Source of the DNA: Antennarius striatus
Taxonomy: Eukaryota > Chordata > Actinopteri > Lophiiformes > Antennariidae
Length of the DNA stretch: 64,000 nt
Direction of reading: 5' to 3'
Assembly: GCF_040054535.1 (NCBI RefSeq)
Contig: NC_090787.1
Coordinates: 20,800,001 to 20,864,000, forward strand
Position numbers and translations under genes: made by a program. How positions within the stretch are numbered: the stretch's first letter is position 1; the number at the start of each line of letters is the position of its first letter. Below are positions 51,659-63,339 of the stretch, one piece after another. The notes under the pieces are model-generated. The model was not told where the DNA came from. It saw only the letters and a program-made list of their open reading frames with translations, and did no database searches.

Positions 51659-54600
51659 AGAGATTTGATTTTTAAAATCAGGTTTATTCACAAAATCCGA
51701 ATTACAAGATAATCACATCTTTTGGACACAAAATCCAAAAGAGATTCACGCAAACAGGAACTCACATTTCAAAACCAAGTAATATGAAATGTAGGTACAT
51801 AAGCAAAACATACATGAATTAAACCAACCACTGACTGAACACAAAGAGACACACTCAACACGGAACATAAGTCACCTTTGACACACCACAGAGCGAGAGA
51901 GAGCCTGCATTCAGTCACAAGTGGTTCCACCTGGCAGAGCCCTGGACCTCCTTATTGTGTTCTCCTTCATGCCGTTTATTACAGGTTGGGGAAAAGAGGA
52001 AATCATGCTCTATGTATAACATGAATGTTTCAGGCTGTGACCAACCTGAGTGACTTTCTAGACTACAAGAACTGTTCAGGATTGTTACTTATCATTAATA
52101 CCACTTAATGTACAGACAGTGGAACAAATAACACTCTGTACAAGTTAAAATATGAGTTCAGATCAGAGCTTTTTGTGTTGTTATATTGTATTTTATTGTT
52201 GAGTTCCATTACTTTCACTTTTTACTTTACTCTTTTGAAAAACATTTCTCCATTTAAAATAACTAAATTCAATTTAATTCATTCCAGCCTTGTAAAAAAG
52301 CCTGCAACTTTTTAAATTATGAAAAAAAACCTCATCTTCTTTACCTACCAATAGACATTCATATTTTACCTGTGTATAATTAATTATATATAAGTTACAC
52401 AAACAATGATAAAGTATGGAAAGAAACAAAAAATGAGCTACGTCTTTACTCCAAGAACGAGATCCGGTCCATTTCCAACCGAGAGGTAGGACCTGATTTA
52501 GACCTGTGCCTTCAATAAATCTATTGACATCAACAACTAACTTTTTGCTTTGTCTGGTTTTCTTTGTCTTATAATCCCCGGAAACAGTTTAATGCAAAAA
52601 CAGACAAATATTTTTCTAATTCTGCAAATGTCCTCCCTCTGTCCAATACAACCTACACCAAACTTCAGCAGCTTCGCCCAGCCCGGTCCAAATGTTCCAC
52701 ATGACGAATGGTTCCCGTGATGGAGGCTGACAGGCTCAGTAATTAAGGCCCTCTATAATTGAACTGGTCAGAATCAAACGGCTGGCAGCACAGCTCTGGT
52801 GGCTGACTGGTGTCGAGTGACAGAAGTAAATGGATAGACGAAAACGGGGATAGGGCAATTACTTAAAAATATATTGCTTAGTTACACAAGACTGATTTAC
52901 TAGTGCACAGCATCACATTAATGTCAGAAAATTCACAAACGACTTCCTTCATTTCCTCATAGACATTCCATACTCCTGCTGTTCCTGATGCAATAAATAC
53001 TGTATGCGGTGACCATTTTATTACCTGCACAAAAGGGACACTAGTGGGCAGGGTCTCAATGTTACTATTTTTCAACAAAGACTTTCTAACTTCTACCTTT
53101 TGTACTCAATTTAACCCACATTCAGCAGGGACAACACCAAAGCCACATATTGATGGATGTCCTGTCAGGGCCAGTCTGCAGTTAGCCTGCTTGCAGATCT
53201 GATTGACATTTAGGATCAGCAAGATCAAAACGACTACTGTCACCCATTTGTTGACCAATGTGCATTATCATTAATGATTTTATAAACCAATCAATTAAAA
53301 GGTTTGATTTCTTGGGTAATAAAGCAACATGATAGAAGTATAAATGGGATAAATACTCTAAAACTCACACCATCTCCTCCAAAGCGAATTTTCAACATCT
53401 CTGGTTTAGAAAAAAACCTTCCATATTTGCTATATGACACTGAATCTAACCATTCAAATGTATTAACATCTTACCCTTCTTTGCCTCCAAGCACCCCCAA
53501 ACACACCACCTTCTCTTCCTCCATCCATCCTCTGAAACTCCCTCTCCAGTTTAACCCCCCTCTGCTCCATGCAGAGTCCTTGTGTTTCAAAACCTCCTAA
53601 TCCCCTAAAACTCAGAGAGCCAGCTAGGATGTTTTGGTCTATCTGATCTGGGGGTTCCCCAAAAACTTCCGGATGAGAAGTGTGTACATATTGGCACACA
53701 TAATTCTGGCTATGCCTTCATCATAGATTAACAAACAAACTTCACCCTGATGTGAAATAAAAGTATATTCCATTAAAAAGCCAAAGCAAAAGTAGTACAG
53801 TATTCCCTTGTTTGTTCGCGCTTCAAGATGCACGGCTTCACTACATTGTGGAGGTAGGTGTCACGTAATATCGAAAATGCATGCTATCGGTTGACCGCAT
53901 CCAGAAGTTTGTTGCGTTCTGAGACCCACGGAACACAGCGCACTTCTGTGAAACACAAAAGAGCTTTAAACAATCTAAAAGAGTGTGGGAAAAGGTAATA
54001 AAATATAAGGTGGTTTAATATCAGTATGGGAATGTTAAAATAGTATGTTAAAATCACCATAAATAATAAAATAAATAGTTCATCGACTTTTGTTTGTTAC
54101 GGGTGGTCCTTGAACGCATTAACTGTGAGTAACGAGGGATTAAGTAGTACATTCTGCAGTTATTTGTTCTGGTTTTCAGGTGTCAGATTTGTTGGGCAAG
54201 CACTTGGTGACATTGGTAAGGAAAAACTGCCCTTGAACAGGCAGAAACTTCCTGCAGATCCAAAGGAGGAGGGAGAATGACTGGTAGACTGTTGTGGAGA
54301 TGGAGAGAGGTGGGGACAGCTAAAAGCATGTCAGCAGTAGTGGGAAACAGCAGAGGTTTTCCACCCTGTCCAAGTTCAGCGAGTCAGAGGGGATGGTAGA
54401 TCCACAGCGGTTTTTTAAGACTTCTAGCATAACTTCTGCTATCCTTTTGCTGGCTTCAATGGGTCCATATTGTAGTGTTTGGGTTTTCCACTAAGCAACC
54501 CATGATGTTCTCATAAACAGATGCTCAACAAAGTAAAGCATGTCAAGATCAACAGATGGTGGACTTAAAGGGTGACTTAGTTCTCTACTCTTAACAAAAT

Positions 54601-57600
54601 GAGTGCAACCAATGATGTCATTAATAAGCAACACCCAAACACCCTAATCCCAACCCAAAACCACTAAAAAATAATGGTGGTAATACAACATGACTATTTC
54701 ATTCAGCTGCTTTATACACTGAAAACTATTCCAATTATGATGCAAATTTTTTTTGGTTTGCTGTAAAATTTGCAGCAACTTTTTAAAAGTTGATTATCTA
54801 AATTCAATAGTACCTCGAGATATGAGTTTAATTTGTTGTAAGTATCTGAAGCAACATTTCACCATTTAAAAATATATAAAAACATTTTAATTAACCCCAA
54901 ACCCCAACTTGTGAAAAAAAACATTTTTATCAATTAATAGACATGCATACTTTGCCTTTGTATAATTATATATAAGCAATGATAATGTATGAAAACAAAT
55001 ACAGAAGTCAAAAGAACACACAATCTACTTCTGAGAAAAACGTGAGATCCTGTCTCGGCTGATTTTCTATCCATCCACCAGTACATGGGACAGAACGAGA
55101 TCTGGTCACAGGTGATGTTGTATCCATCCACCAACTAGCGGTGGTGTCCCAAGCATGACTCATAGCTTGGATTTCTCTCGTATCCCGAACCAAAATATGA
55201 ACACAGCGACGGCAATTATCTCAAATAACTTGATGTATGTTGATCAGCTCGTATCTCAAAGTAGTATTGTATTCTGATACAGGCATACCATCCACGCATT
55301 CATTCATCTTCAACGGCTTATCCGGGGCCTGAGTCGCGGGGGCAACAGTCTCAGCACGGATGCCCATAATTCCCTCCCACTAGACACCTCTTCAAGCTCT
55401 TCTGAGGGGATCCCAAGGAATTGCCAGGTCAGCCAAGAGAGATCAATCAATCAACTGTTATTTAGATAGCACATAATCACATTAGCAGACATTTCAAATC
55501 GCTTTAACAGACAGTCTCTCCGGCGTGTCCTAGGTCTTCCCCGAGGTCTCCTACCGGTAGCACCCGCCTGTAACACCTACCCAGGAAGACGTCCAGGAGG
55601 CATCCAGAACAGATGCTTGAGCCACCTGAGCTGGCTCCACTCAATGTGGAGGAGCAGCGGTTCTATTGCATTTTGTGACAGAGCTCATAACCCTATCTCT
55701 AAGGGTGTGCCCAGCCACGCTAGGGAGGGAAATCATTTCATGCAGGATCTTGTCCTTTTGGTCATGACCCACAGCTCATGACCTAAGGTGAGAGTAGGAA
55801 CATAGATTGACCGGTAAATCAAGAGCTTTGTCTTATGACTCAGCTCTTTCTTTACCACGACAGACCTATACAACGACTGCATCACCACAGAAGCTGCATC
55901 GATCCGTGTGTCAATCTGACATTCCATAATTCCCTGACTCGTGAGAAAGACCCCAAGATACTTAAACCCCTCCACTTGGGGCAACGACTCTCCACCACCT
56001 TGGAGAGGGCACACCGTTTTTTTCCATTTGAGAACCATGGCCTCGGATTTGGCCTCATCCCACTTTCTCACCAGCAAAGCACCCCACTGTATGCTGAATG
56101 TCCAGGTTTGATGAGGCCAACAGGATAGCATCATCTGCAAAAAAACAGAGATGAAATCCTTCGGTCCCCAAACTAGACTCCCTCTGGATCCTGGCTGTGC
56201 CTCGAAATTCTGTCCATAAAGATTATGAAACAAACCAGTGATAGAGGGTAGCCCTGCCAAAGTTAGAACGGGTCTTGACTTACTGCCGGCAATGTGAACC
56301 AAGCACCAGCTTCTGCCATACAGGGACTGGACAGCCCTCAGTAAAGGGCCCTGAACCCCACACTCTGAAAGCACTCCACACAAGATACCACAAGGGACAA
56401 GGTCAAATGCCTTTTCCAGATCCACATAGCACATATGGACAAGTCAGGAAAAATCCCATGATCCCTCGAGCACTTGATGGAGAGTGTAGAGCTGGTCCAG
56501 TGTTCAGCGACCAGGACTAAAACCGCATTGTTCCTCCTGGATCCGCGGTTCAACTGTAGGTCTAATCCTCCTCTCCAGTACCATAGAATAGACTTCACCA
56601 TGAGGCTGAGGACTGTGGTCATCCTATAGTTGGAACACACTGTCCAGTCCCCCCTTCTTGAGGTACTCAGGGCAAATCTCATTCACCCTTGGTGCCTTGC
56701 CACCAAGGAGTTTCGCAACCACCTCCCTGACTTCAGTTTTGGTGATGGACGAGTCCAGCTCTGACACCTCAGCCTCTGCTTCCTCTGTGCAAGACAGGGT
56801 AGTGGGATTGACGAGATCCTCAAAATATTTTCTTCACCGCCCGACTACTACCATAACAGGCACCTGAGACATTTCAACCACAGCTAAGAGCAGCCGCTTG
56901 GACAATGGAGGTGGGGAACATGGTCCACTCTGACTCCCTGTCCCCAAAGTCTGAATCTCGGAGAAGCTCTCCCTGAGGTGGGAGTCAAAGACATCACTGA
57001 CAGAGGGTACCACTAGATGTTTGGGCCTGCCGAGTCTGTCCGGCCTCTTGCTCTGCCAGCGGATCCAGTTCACCACTAGGTGGTGATCACTTGACAGCTC
57101 AGCCCCTCGCTTCACCCGAGTGTCCAAGACAAGTGGTCGGAGGTCTGATGATATAACAACAAAGTTGATCATCGACCAACTTTGTTGTTATAGGGTGTCC
57201 TGGTGCCATGTGCACTTACAGTATGGACATCCCTGTGCTTGATAAACGTGGTCATTATGGACAAACTGTGACTAACACAGAAGTCCAATAACAGAACACC
57301 ATTCGCATTCAGATCAGGGAGGCCGTTCATCCCAATCACCCTTTCCAGGTCTCACTGCTCATGTGAGTGTTGAAGTCCCCAAGAAGAACAATGTAGTCCC
57401 CAGTCAGAGCACTATTTAGTACCCCTCCCAGGGACTCCAACAAGGCCGGGTATTCCGCACTGCTGTTTGGACTGTAGGCCGAAACAACAGTGGGACACCT
57501 GTCCCCAACCCGAAGACACAGGGACCCTTTCGGTACCTCTCAACCTCCTTCTTGAGCTCAGGCTCCTTTCCCCCAGTGAGATGATATTCTATGTTCCAAG

Positions 57601-60600
57601 AGCCAGATTCCTTGTCCGGAGATTGGGTCGTCGAGTCCCATGTTGTTGACTGCCACCCAATCCATACTGTACCCGTCTACTACGGTTCCCCTCGGCAGGT
57701 GGTGAATCCACCAAAGGTTTGGCCCATGTTGTCCTCCTGAGTTCAGCCCGGCTGGGTCCCGTGGGCAGAGGCCTGGCCACCACACGATCCCCAACCCCGG
57801 GCCTGGCTCCAGGGTGGGGCCCCGGTTCTGCCATACTGGGCAATGTCACGGTTCTAGATATTTTTATGCTCATCGGAATTTTGAGACTGCTCTTAGTCTG
57901 GCCCGTCACCCAGGACCTATTTGCCAAGGGAAATCCTACCAGGCACATAAAGCCCCTGACAACACAACTCCTGGGATAATTTGGGCTATCAAACTCCCCC
58001 ACCATGATAAGATGGCATTTCCAGGGAGAGGACAGACATACCCTTAATTTACAAATGCAATTGTAAATTAAAGGCGGCACGGTGGCGCAGTGGTTAGCGC
58101 TGCTGCCTCACAACACGGCGGACCCGGGTTCAAGTCCCGCTCTGTGCGGAGTTTGCATGCTCTCCCCGTGTCTGCGTGGGTTCTCTCCGGGTTCTCTGGC
58201 TTCCTCCCACCTCCAAAAGCATGCACTTCGGGTTGATTGGCCGGTCCCAAATTGACCATAGGAGTGAGTGTGTGTGTGAATGCTTGTTTGTTTCTATGTG
58301 GCTCCGCGGTACACAGGCGTCGTGCCCGGAGTGTCCCCCGCCTCACGCCCTGAGACTGCCAGGATAGGCACTGGCTACCCCGCGACCTGCGTTAGCGGAT
58401 TAAGCGGGTTGGAAAATGAATGAATGAATGAATTGTAAATTAAGGGTATGCCTTAATCCTTTAATTTTGGTGACTGAGGAATCTTATCTTCACAAATGGA
58501 GTTTAATTGGTTACTACGTTCCCAATTAGTACTTATGGTCACAGTCTGATGTTTGAGGAACACAGTTTATTGTGCATTTGCAGGGGAAAACCTCCACCTA
58601 AACTCAAAGCCATGAGCAGAAACTGGAAATCTTTTTGAGAACCTTTAACATTTACTTAAGAGGCCTCTGTGTGTCTGGACAAGTGTGAGTGGAGAGGCAT
58701 GCCAGGCATAGAGGGAATGCCAGGGTGTCACTGTGGGAAGCCTGCTACACACACACAGTTATTTTCCTACTACTTTAGTGGTCACACAAAGGCCAAGAAA
58801 CAATCTTTAAATCAGCAGAGGAAAAGGCCAGAGTGTCTTTAAACAAACACGTATGCTTCACCAAATGAGCTTGTTCCTAATCGGGGCTGTGGGTGGAGGC
58901 TATTTGTTGCGAGGTGAATAGAGTAATGTGGTCCAGGGTTTAGCCAGGAAAGGTTAGCCTTCACTGACCTCTGAACAGGAACAAAAAAAGCCATGTTGAT
59001 TAAGGGCGTCATTTTACTCAGGAGGCAATTGAAAAGAAACAAGCTTGTTAATATGGAAAACCAATTAATAAGGATAGTGCTTGAGAATCTGGCGGAGGGG
59101 GGAGGAGAGAGGGTGAGAAAAAGACAAGCTGGAGCATTGCAGACTCTACCATTGTTAAAATTAGTGCTAAAGCACCAGTGTGGGCTTTATGAGTGATTCA
59201 CAAAGTTAAGCATTAAAAGAGAGAATGAAGAGCAAACATGCATTTAACACACGTTTGTTGAGCATGTGTGAGGCCAAGGGGATGTTGGGAAGAATGGAGG
59301 GATGTCACGCTTTGTTTTTCTGCCTGTTGATTCTGAATGTGACCAATTAGTGAAGCAGAGGGACACAGAGTGTGGGACTGGAGCGGGAGGAGGACGAGGG
59401 GTCCAACTGCTTTTACCATGAGAGTCTGTGGCTGCTCTGAGTCAGACGGGTGAAAGAGAAAATAGGGCAGGGTAAAAAATAATGAACATAATGACAAACA
59501 AAAGAACTTTTCAGTCATTTGTGGTCGCTTTTCTCTGACCCCCAACTCAGTTCAACGACCAGATAGTGAAACACGAAAGGCCAAGATATGTTTTCTTTCT
59601 CATCTACAGCTTTTGCCAAAGAAATTTACTAAATTTCTTACTTCATTCTTATGAAATACTATCAGGTGACTTTTAATGAAAAACTTGAACAAAGTGTGCT
59701 AAAATCTTTCATTAAAGAAGAGAGTGTTTGCATTACTGCCGTTGATAGCAAGTAAAACTTGTACTTCAAATATGATAATTTGCTAAAAATCTGCAGACTG
59801 AAAAAGATTTAAATTATAGGTTCAGTTGAGTTAAAGGATTCCATAATGAAGATTTGATTTGAATTCTTTCCACTCGGCCCAATTGTTTTCCTGGATTAGA
59901 ACACTTGAAAGGCTAACCCTGTTCTAAATAGGGCTACTAAAGGATAATACCCTCTCTTATCGCTGCTAGGACATGGACAGTTGCCAAAGAATCAAAGGAG
60001 AGGTTATGTTTACTGAGCGGATAAGGTTAGAGCTATTAGATGGTTTTCCATCTCCCAACAAATCCAATAAAAAGACAAGCAACTCCAAAAATGCGATAGT
60101 TTGTCTTCAATATTTTCTTCTGTCTTGGCTTTTAGGTCCAAGTCTTACAGTTCAAAAGGAAAACCTTCAGCAAGTCTTAGATAACAGGTAACAAATAAAT
60201 CCACTAGAATAAATGTGTTCTACTGTTTTCTGAAAATGTTTCATGGGACTACTTCCTGCAGCGAAACGAAGTGACTTGCTACACATTGCCGAAGTTTGTT
60301 CACGGAACTGTCTTTAACTAGTAAGTATAGCAGCAAAGTGTCACAGCCAAAGTTTAGCACCTTATGGCTGGAAAACATTTTTCTTGATAGCTAGTCAAAT
60401 GAGCGAGCTTATCGGCTATCTGCTATCAAACAACCTCCTGCAGCTCAAACATGTTGCTTTCTTACAAGAAATAAGATGACTAATGATTTATAGTCACAAT
60501 AGGAACTACTACTTGTAAATACTGTTAAACTGATTAAACAGATCAGGATTGTGGTCAGTGTTAGCTACTAAAGCTAGACAGAATATAGAGCAGGATTTAT

Positions 60601-60631
60601 TCATTAAACTCTCTCTCTCTCTCTCTCTCTA

Positions 60632-60663
<32 letters not shown>

Positions 60664-61004
60664 TCACATATATCTACATACATGTAAACACGCACACGCC
60701 GCAGTGCACTGGCGTCGTGCCAGAGTGTACCCTGCCTCACAACCCCAGTCAGCTGGGACAGGCACAAGCATCCCGCAACACACGAAGGTGGAAGAAGCGA
60801 GTTTTAGGATGAATGAATGAACACACACATATACATGCAGTATATGCATGTACAGTATATACACACACATTCATATAAACATACATATATATATATACAC
60901 ATACACACATACATATACACACATCTGTGTGTGTGCATACCTGCTGCAGGTCAGCCATGGAGTATAGGTGAATGTGCTGCAGCAGATATTCCCGGGGGAA
61001 GATC
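47832..61004 (-). CDS. plekhm3: plekhm3, pleckstrin homology domain containing M3 (3' end, last three coding exons; rest beyond window)
   Basis: PLEKHM3 is a PH-domain and zinc-binding scaffold related to PLEKHM1 and reported in muscle differentiation and AKT signalling. Only the C-terminal zinc-binding (DUF4206/RUBCN-type) part is in the window. On the minus strand the exons are 61004-60941 ([20 protein letters not shown]), 50449-50292 (starting [20 protein letters not shown], with [14 protein letters not shown]) and 47995-47832 (starting [17 protein letters not shown], then [13 protein letters not shown], ending YQDS and TGA). Junction phases agree (0, then 2). The CxxC, CELC, CDMC and HTEC clusters form the expected zinc ligands. 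The two introns are about 10.5 kb and 2.3 kb and are rich in mobile elements. Orientation and position next to fzd5 match human. Upstream exons with the PH domains are not seen up to base 64000. Confidence 0.9.
48099..48228. mobile_element. 130-bp MITE with cagtattttccgcactataagg-type ends, complete
   Basis: Ends cagtactttctgcactataa and agtgtggaaaatactg are inverted repeats flanked by TA. It sits in the last plekhm3 intron. Other copies lie at 24222, 26131, 34518 and 45881. Confidence 0.7.
48549..48573. mobile_element. Solo hAT terminal repeat (cagcggtccccaacc type)
   Basis: The minus strand reads acagcggtccccaacctttt, a common vertebrate hAT terminus. The other end is not identified. Confidence 0.4.
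48855..48956. repeat. (GT)n microsatellite with GGGT interruptions
   Basis: A GT array with two gggt interruptions in the last plekhm3 intron. Confidence 0.85.
49325..49890 (+). mobile_element. Decayed CR1/L2-like LINE fragment
   Basis: An RT remnant (VDHNILL, then WFKSYLSD) at about 49335-49425 runs directly into the 3' part of the same kind of element (tctggctcctttactctaaa..., cttcctctttaataaagctta). It is internally deleted and interrupted by the miniature RTE at 49634-49823. It lies in a plekhm3 intron. Family assignment is approximate. Confidence 0.55.
49634..49823 (-). mobile_element. Miniature (190 bp) RTE derivative: 5' and 3' ends fused
   Basis: The left part matches the 3' end of the RTE at 29211 onward (ttttcccttcaggggt). 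The right part matches its 5' end (caaaagttttacg, agatgcccttcctgacacaa, tttatccgggc, cacaataagacactggcttg). The whole coding body is missing. It is flanked by an 8-bp duplication gcctagac (49626-49633, 49824-49831). It looks like a non-autonomous, SINE-like passenger mobilised by RTE. Confidence 0.8.
49986..50125. mobile_element. Truncated MITE end (tagtacctcgagat family)
   Basis: A left terminal repeat with flanking interior (tagtacctcgagatacgagt, ccatttaaaatacagtaac, ccattccagcc) breaks off before unrelated sequence. Confidence 0.5.
50292..50449 (-). CDS. plekhm3: plekhm3 penultimate coding exon
   Basis: This exon encodes 52 codons plus two bases, including [16 protein letters not shown] and [13 protein letters not shown]. 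The acceptor is atccag|GTG and the donor AG|gtaagc. It fits the zinc-binding C-terminus of PLEKHM1/PLEKHM3. Confidence 0.9.
50500..52239. other. plekhm3: plekhm3 intron, AT-rich unique sequence
   Basis: No exon is recognised. It is very AT-rich at 50700-51250 and has a compound microsatellite at 51594. Confidence 0.4.
51594..51653. repeat. (TA)n(CA)n compound microsatellite
   Basis: A short tatatata block runs into about 22 CA units in a plekhm3 intron. Confidence 0.85.
52240..52500. mobile_element. Internal fragment of the same MITE family
   Basis: It shares the interior with 54808-55267 (ccatttaaaataactaaatt, cattccagccttgtaaaaaa, atgataaagtatggaaagaaac, acgagatccggtcc). Terminal repeats are missing. 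Confidence 0.5.
53798..54142. mobile_element. Tigger/pogo-like MITE
   Basis: Terminal inverted repeats cagtattccctt... and ...aacgagggatta, plus tttgttacgggtggtccttg, match the CAGTAATCCCTCG element type with TA-type flanks. It has no ORF. A second, truncated copy is at 11969-12075. Confidence 0.55.
54808..55267. mobile_element. MITE, longest copy of the tagtacctcgagat family
   Basis: It is about 460 bp with ends tagtacctcgagatatgag and ctcgtatctcaaagtagta. The interior contains a partial tandem duplication around gagatcc...tccatccacca (55040-55140). Confidence 0.65.
55297..58036 (-). mobile_element. Decayed Rex3-like (RTE clade) LINE
   Basis: The minus-strand frame 55733-56434 shows RT remnants [36 protein letters not shown] and [15 protein letters not shown]. 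Other frames show further pieces. Frameshifts remove the FADD motif. The segment at about 56232-56252 closely resembles the published Rex3 forward primer (tgatagagggtagccctg). A short foreign insertion is visible near 55440-55515. The element is a pseudogene in a plekhm3 intron; boundaries are approximate. Confidence 0.7.
58072..58430 (+). mobile_element. Full-length tRNA-derived SINE with 13-bp target duplication
   Basis: The tRNA-like head has an A box TGGCGCAGTGG (58083-58093) and a B box GGTTCAAGTCC (58127-58137). A tRNA-unrelated body follows (gcgtgggttctctccgggtt..., tgaccataggagtgagtg), ending in a (TGAA)n tail. Direct repeats aattgtaaattaa flank it at 58059-58071 and 58431-58443. Diverged or truncated relatives occur at about 2190, 2615, 18955 and 60698. 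Confidence 0.85.
58800..60010. promoter_or_regulatory. Candidate conserved non-coding block in a plekhm3 intron
   Basis: Non-repetitive AT-rich sequence with words such as ccaattaataagg, gtttgcattac and taattagtgc-like motifs, flanked by repeats on both sides. It may hold distal enhancers of fzd5 or plekhm3. Assigned by texture only. Confidence 0.25.
60607..60661. repeat. (CT)n(CA)n compound microsatellite
   Basis: About ten CT units then about fourteen CA units, 280 bp from the 60941 plekhm3 exon. Confidence 0.85.
60698..60826 (+). mobile_element. SINE 3' fragment
   Basis: It shows the 3' body landmarks (actggcgtcgtgcc, ccccagtcagctgggacagg, ggatgaatgaatgaac). It lies about 120 bp from the 60941-61004 plekhm3 exon, between two simple repeats. 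Confidence 0.6.
60941..61004 (-). CDS. plekhm3: plekhm3 third-from-last coding exon
   Basis: This is a 64-nt exon encoding [20 protein letters not shown] plus Q. It corresponds to the conserved HLYSLADL segment of the family. The donor is CAG|gtatgc, and the intron then runs directly into (CA/TG)n and (TA)n repeats. The acceptor ttcaaag is pyrimidine-poor. Confidence 0.8.
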
Positions 61005-61375
61005 CTTTGAAAAGACACAAGAAAGAAGTTTAATTTTTAACTATAATCAATATTATGCCACAACACAGACAAAACAACGCAACTTTAATTAAAAAGGGGA
61101 CAATATCCAGCTTCATTGATCCAAGACTCAGGATTATAGTACACTGAATGATAAGGATCTACGTAATATATATCTTAAATATATTGTTTTTTTCTTCTTA
61201 CATATACTGTATATTGGTGGTAGTTTAAACACTTCTCCTTTGTTTCCAAATATGAAAGAACGATCACATACTGAAATATGAGCTCTACCGATTTAATGTT
61301 TAACCAGCAGCCTCTCTGTTCATAGCACAAGTAGACATGTTGGTCAGACGCATTCCATCATCTATTATGTGGTAA

Positions 61376-61483
<108 letters not shown>

Positions 61484-61591
61484 GGCATCCTCTTAGACTG
61501 CTAAGATGGACGGCACCATGTTAAATCCTGTCTGAGCTGTGATGAGTGTCACCAAAGCAAAGGAATATGTGTGTGCATTCATATGCATAGT

Positions 61592-61594
<3 letters not shown>

Positions 61595-61635
<41 letters not shown>
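61595..61635. repeat. (GT)n microsatellite
   Basis: About 20 units with GC interruptions at the start. Confidence 0.8.
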
Positions 61636-61637
<2 letters not shown>

Positions 61638-61639
61638 TG

Positions 61640-62800
61640 CAGGTCTTCTGATAAACTACTCTGTTTGGTACATTACCAGTGGTTACCACATATGCATTAC
61701 AAAGACAATAACGATATATGCATTTGTCTCCAATAATCAAACACCATAATCGGACAGACACACACGCACGTATGCACGCACACACAACTCACACATTCCT
61801 TGTTTATTGTGTAGTCAGTGCCCAGATGCACACACCCTTAAAGTGTGTGCTGAAATTGATAAAACTGCTTGAGAACCAACACATTTGGAGATTACACACA
61901 GAAGACACACAGATCATGTGTGTATGCCAACAGAAAACTATGTTTAGTATCTGATAATATTTGATACTGCTTTTTACTTTGTTGTTTCTAGTCTAGCAGA
62001 AACACCGCAGTGATTCTGATGGTGAAGTGAAGGTGGGTCCGTTCTTAAAAAAGTGTGTGTGAACCAGCAGATGTAGGAAGTCCTGCAAATATACACATGT
62101 ATGTGTGACTGTTTGCTCTGAGAATGGATACACACATTAAATCTAATGCAAACCAAAACAATGTACAGTATGTGCACAAAATGTTATCTCTGCCAAAGAT
62201 ACAACTTTAATGTACTGTATGTTTACACAGTGTAAATTGATACCACTGGATGTGGTTTGTGTCGGAAACACTACATGTATTTGTTGTATATTAAAAATCA
62301 AACTGTTTCCACAGCAATCCAGTGAAGCTTTAACATCATCGATGACGTTCACACCAATAAATGCTCATTACAAACTCAGGCGCCTCAGGAGATAAGCAGT
62401 TGCAGATACAAAAGGCTAATCACTAGCAGATGACATCACAGTCAAACAAACATTTCTGGTTCATTCAGCTATTTTTATATTGATGGTCAAAAAGCAATGC
62501 AACCCATTACACAAAATCATTTTGGGTAGCTCAAAGAATCATGATGTAGTACTGTGACAGGAAGAGTATGGTGGTGTCTGTAACCCATCGCTCCCAAATC
62601 TAATATCTAGAAACAGCCATTGACCTGGTTTCACTGAAGTAATGTAGCTAGCATGAGCTTCATTAGTGATCTAACTAGAGCTGTTAAAATCCACAGTAGT
62701 TGTTATGACCCTTGATATCACTGAAAGTTTCAGATTGAAAAAGGAGAAGTATATATTTGATTTCTTCTCTTTGAAAGTGGGCTCTGTCTAAAGTCTGGTA
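61640..62800. other. plekhm3: plekhm3 intron, nothing assignable
   Basis: AT-rich with short CA/TG words. No exon, MITE or retroposon is recognised before the mariner-like element at 62805. Confidence 0.4.
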
Positions 62801-62804
62801 CGTA

Positions 62805-63337
62805 CAGGCTGTCCCATAAAATATGTAAACCCTTTAGCAGCTGATAACTAAATCTTTGTTGTTTTCTTGCAGATTATATGCATTGAAGTCAATGATGGCA
62901 GCCAGACTAAAGTAAATGCTACTGGAAGTATGAAAATGCAGTCAAGTGCAAAGACAATTTAGGAGGGAGTTTTAAAAAAAACTCGAATTTGGGATGAGTT
63001 TAAAGCTGATGGAACTGTTCAGAACTTCCACAAGAAGCGTTCTGCAAGGCCACGAACATCACTAAGACCCATGAAGGAAGAAAGAGTCCTGGGAACGTTT
63101 CATCAAAATCCAAAAAAGTCTGTGCGGCAAGCTTGTCGTGAGGAAGGGACACCCTCGTAAATTATCTTTGCACTTCAACTGAATGTCCGTACTTCCAGTT
63201 GCATTTTAGAATAAATTTACCTTTTTTTTAGTGTAGTCTGGCTGCCACTATTGACTTCAATGCATTTAATCTGCAAAAAACCCACAAAAAACTTAGTCAT
63301 CAGCTGCTAAAGGGTTTATACATCTATTGGGACACCT
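62805..63337. mobile_element. Mariner-superfamily element with about 105-bp inverted ends, internally deleted
   Basis: The left end caggctgtcccataaaatat and right end agggtttatacatctattgg are inverted copies. Both extend inward through gcagctgataac, gcattgaagtcaat and ggcagccagacta. A TA flanks each side. The interior still shows a transposase N-terminal remnant (EFKADGTVQNFHKKRSARPR, KKSVRQACREEG). The catalytic part is missing, so it is non-autonomous. Confidence 0.7.
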
Positions 63338-63339
63338 TA

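Noticed and set aside
58083-58137. Possible tRNA gene (A and B boxes)
   Set aside because: The boxes belong to the SINE at 58072-58430; there is no cloverleaf 3' half and a SINE body follows.
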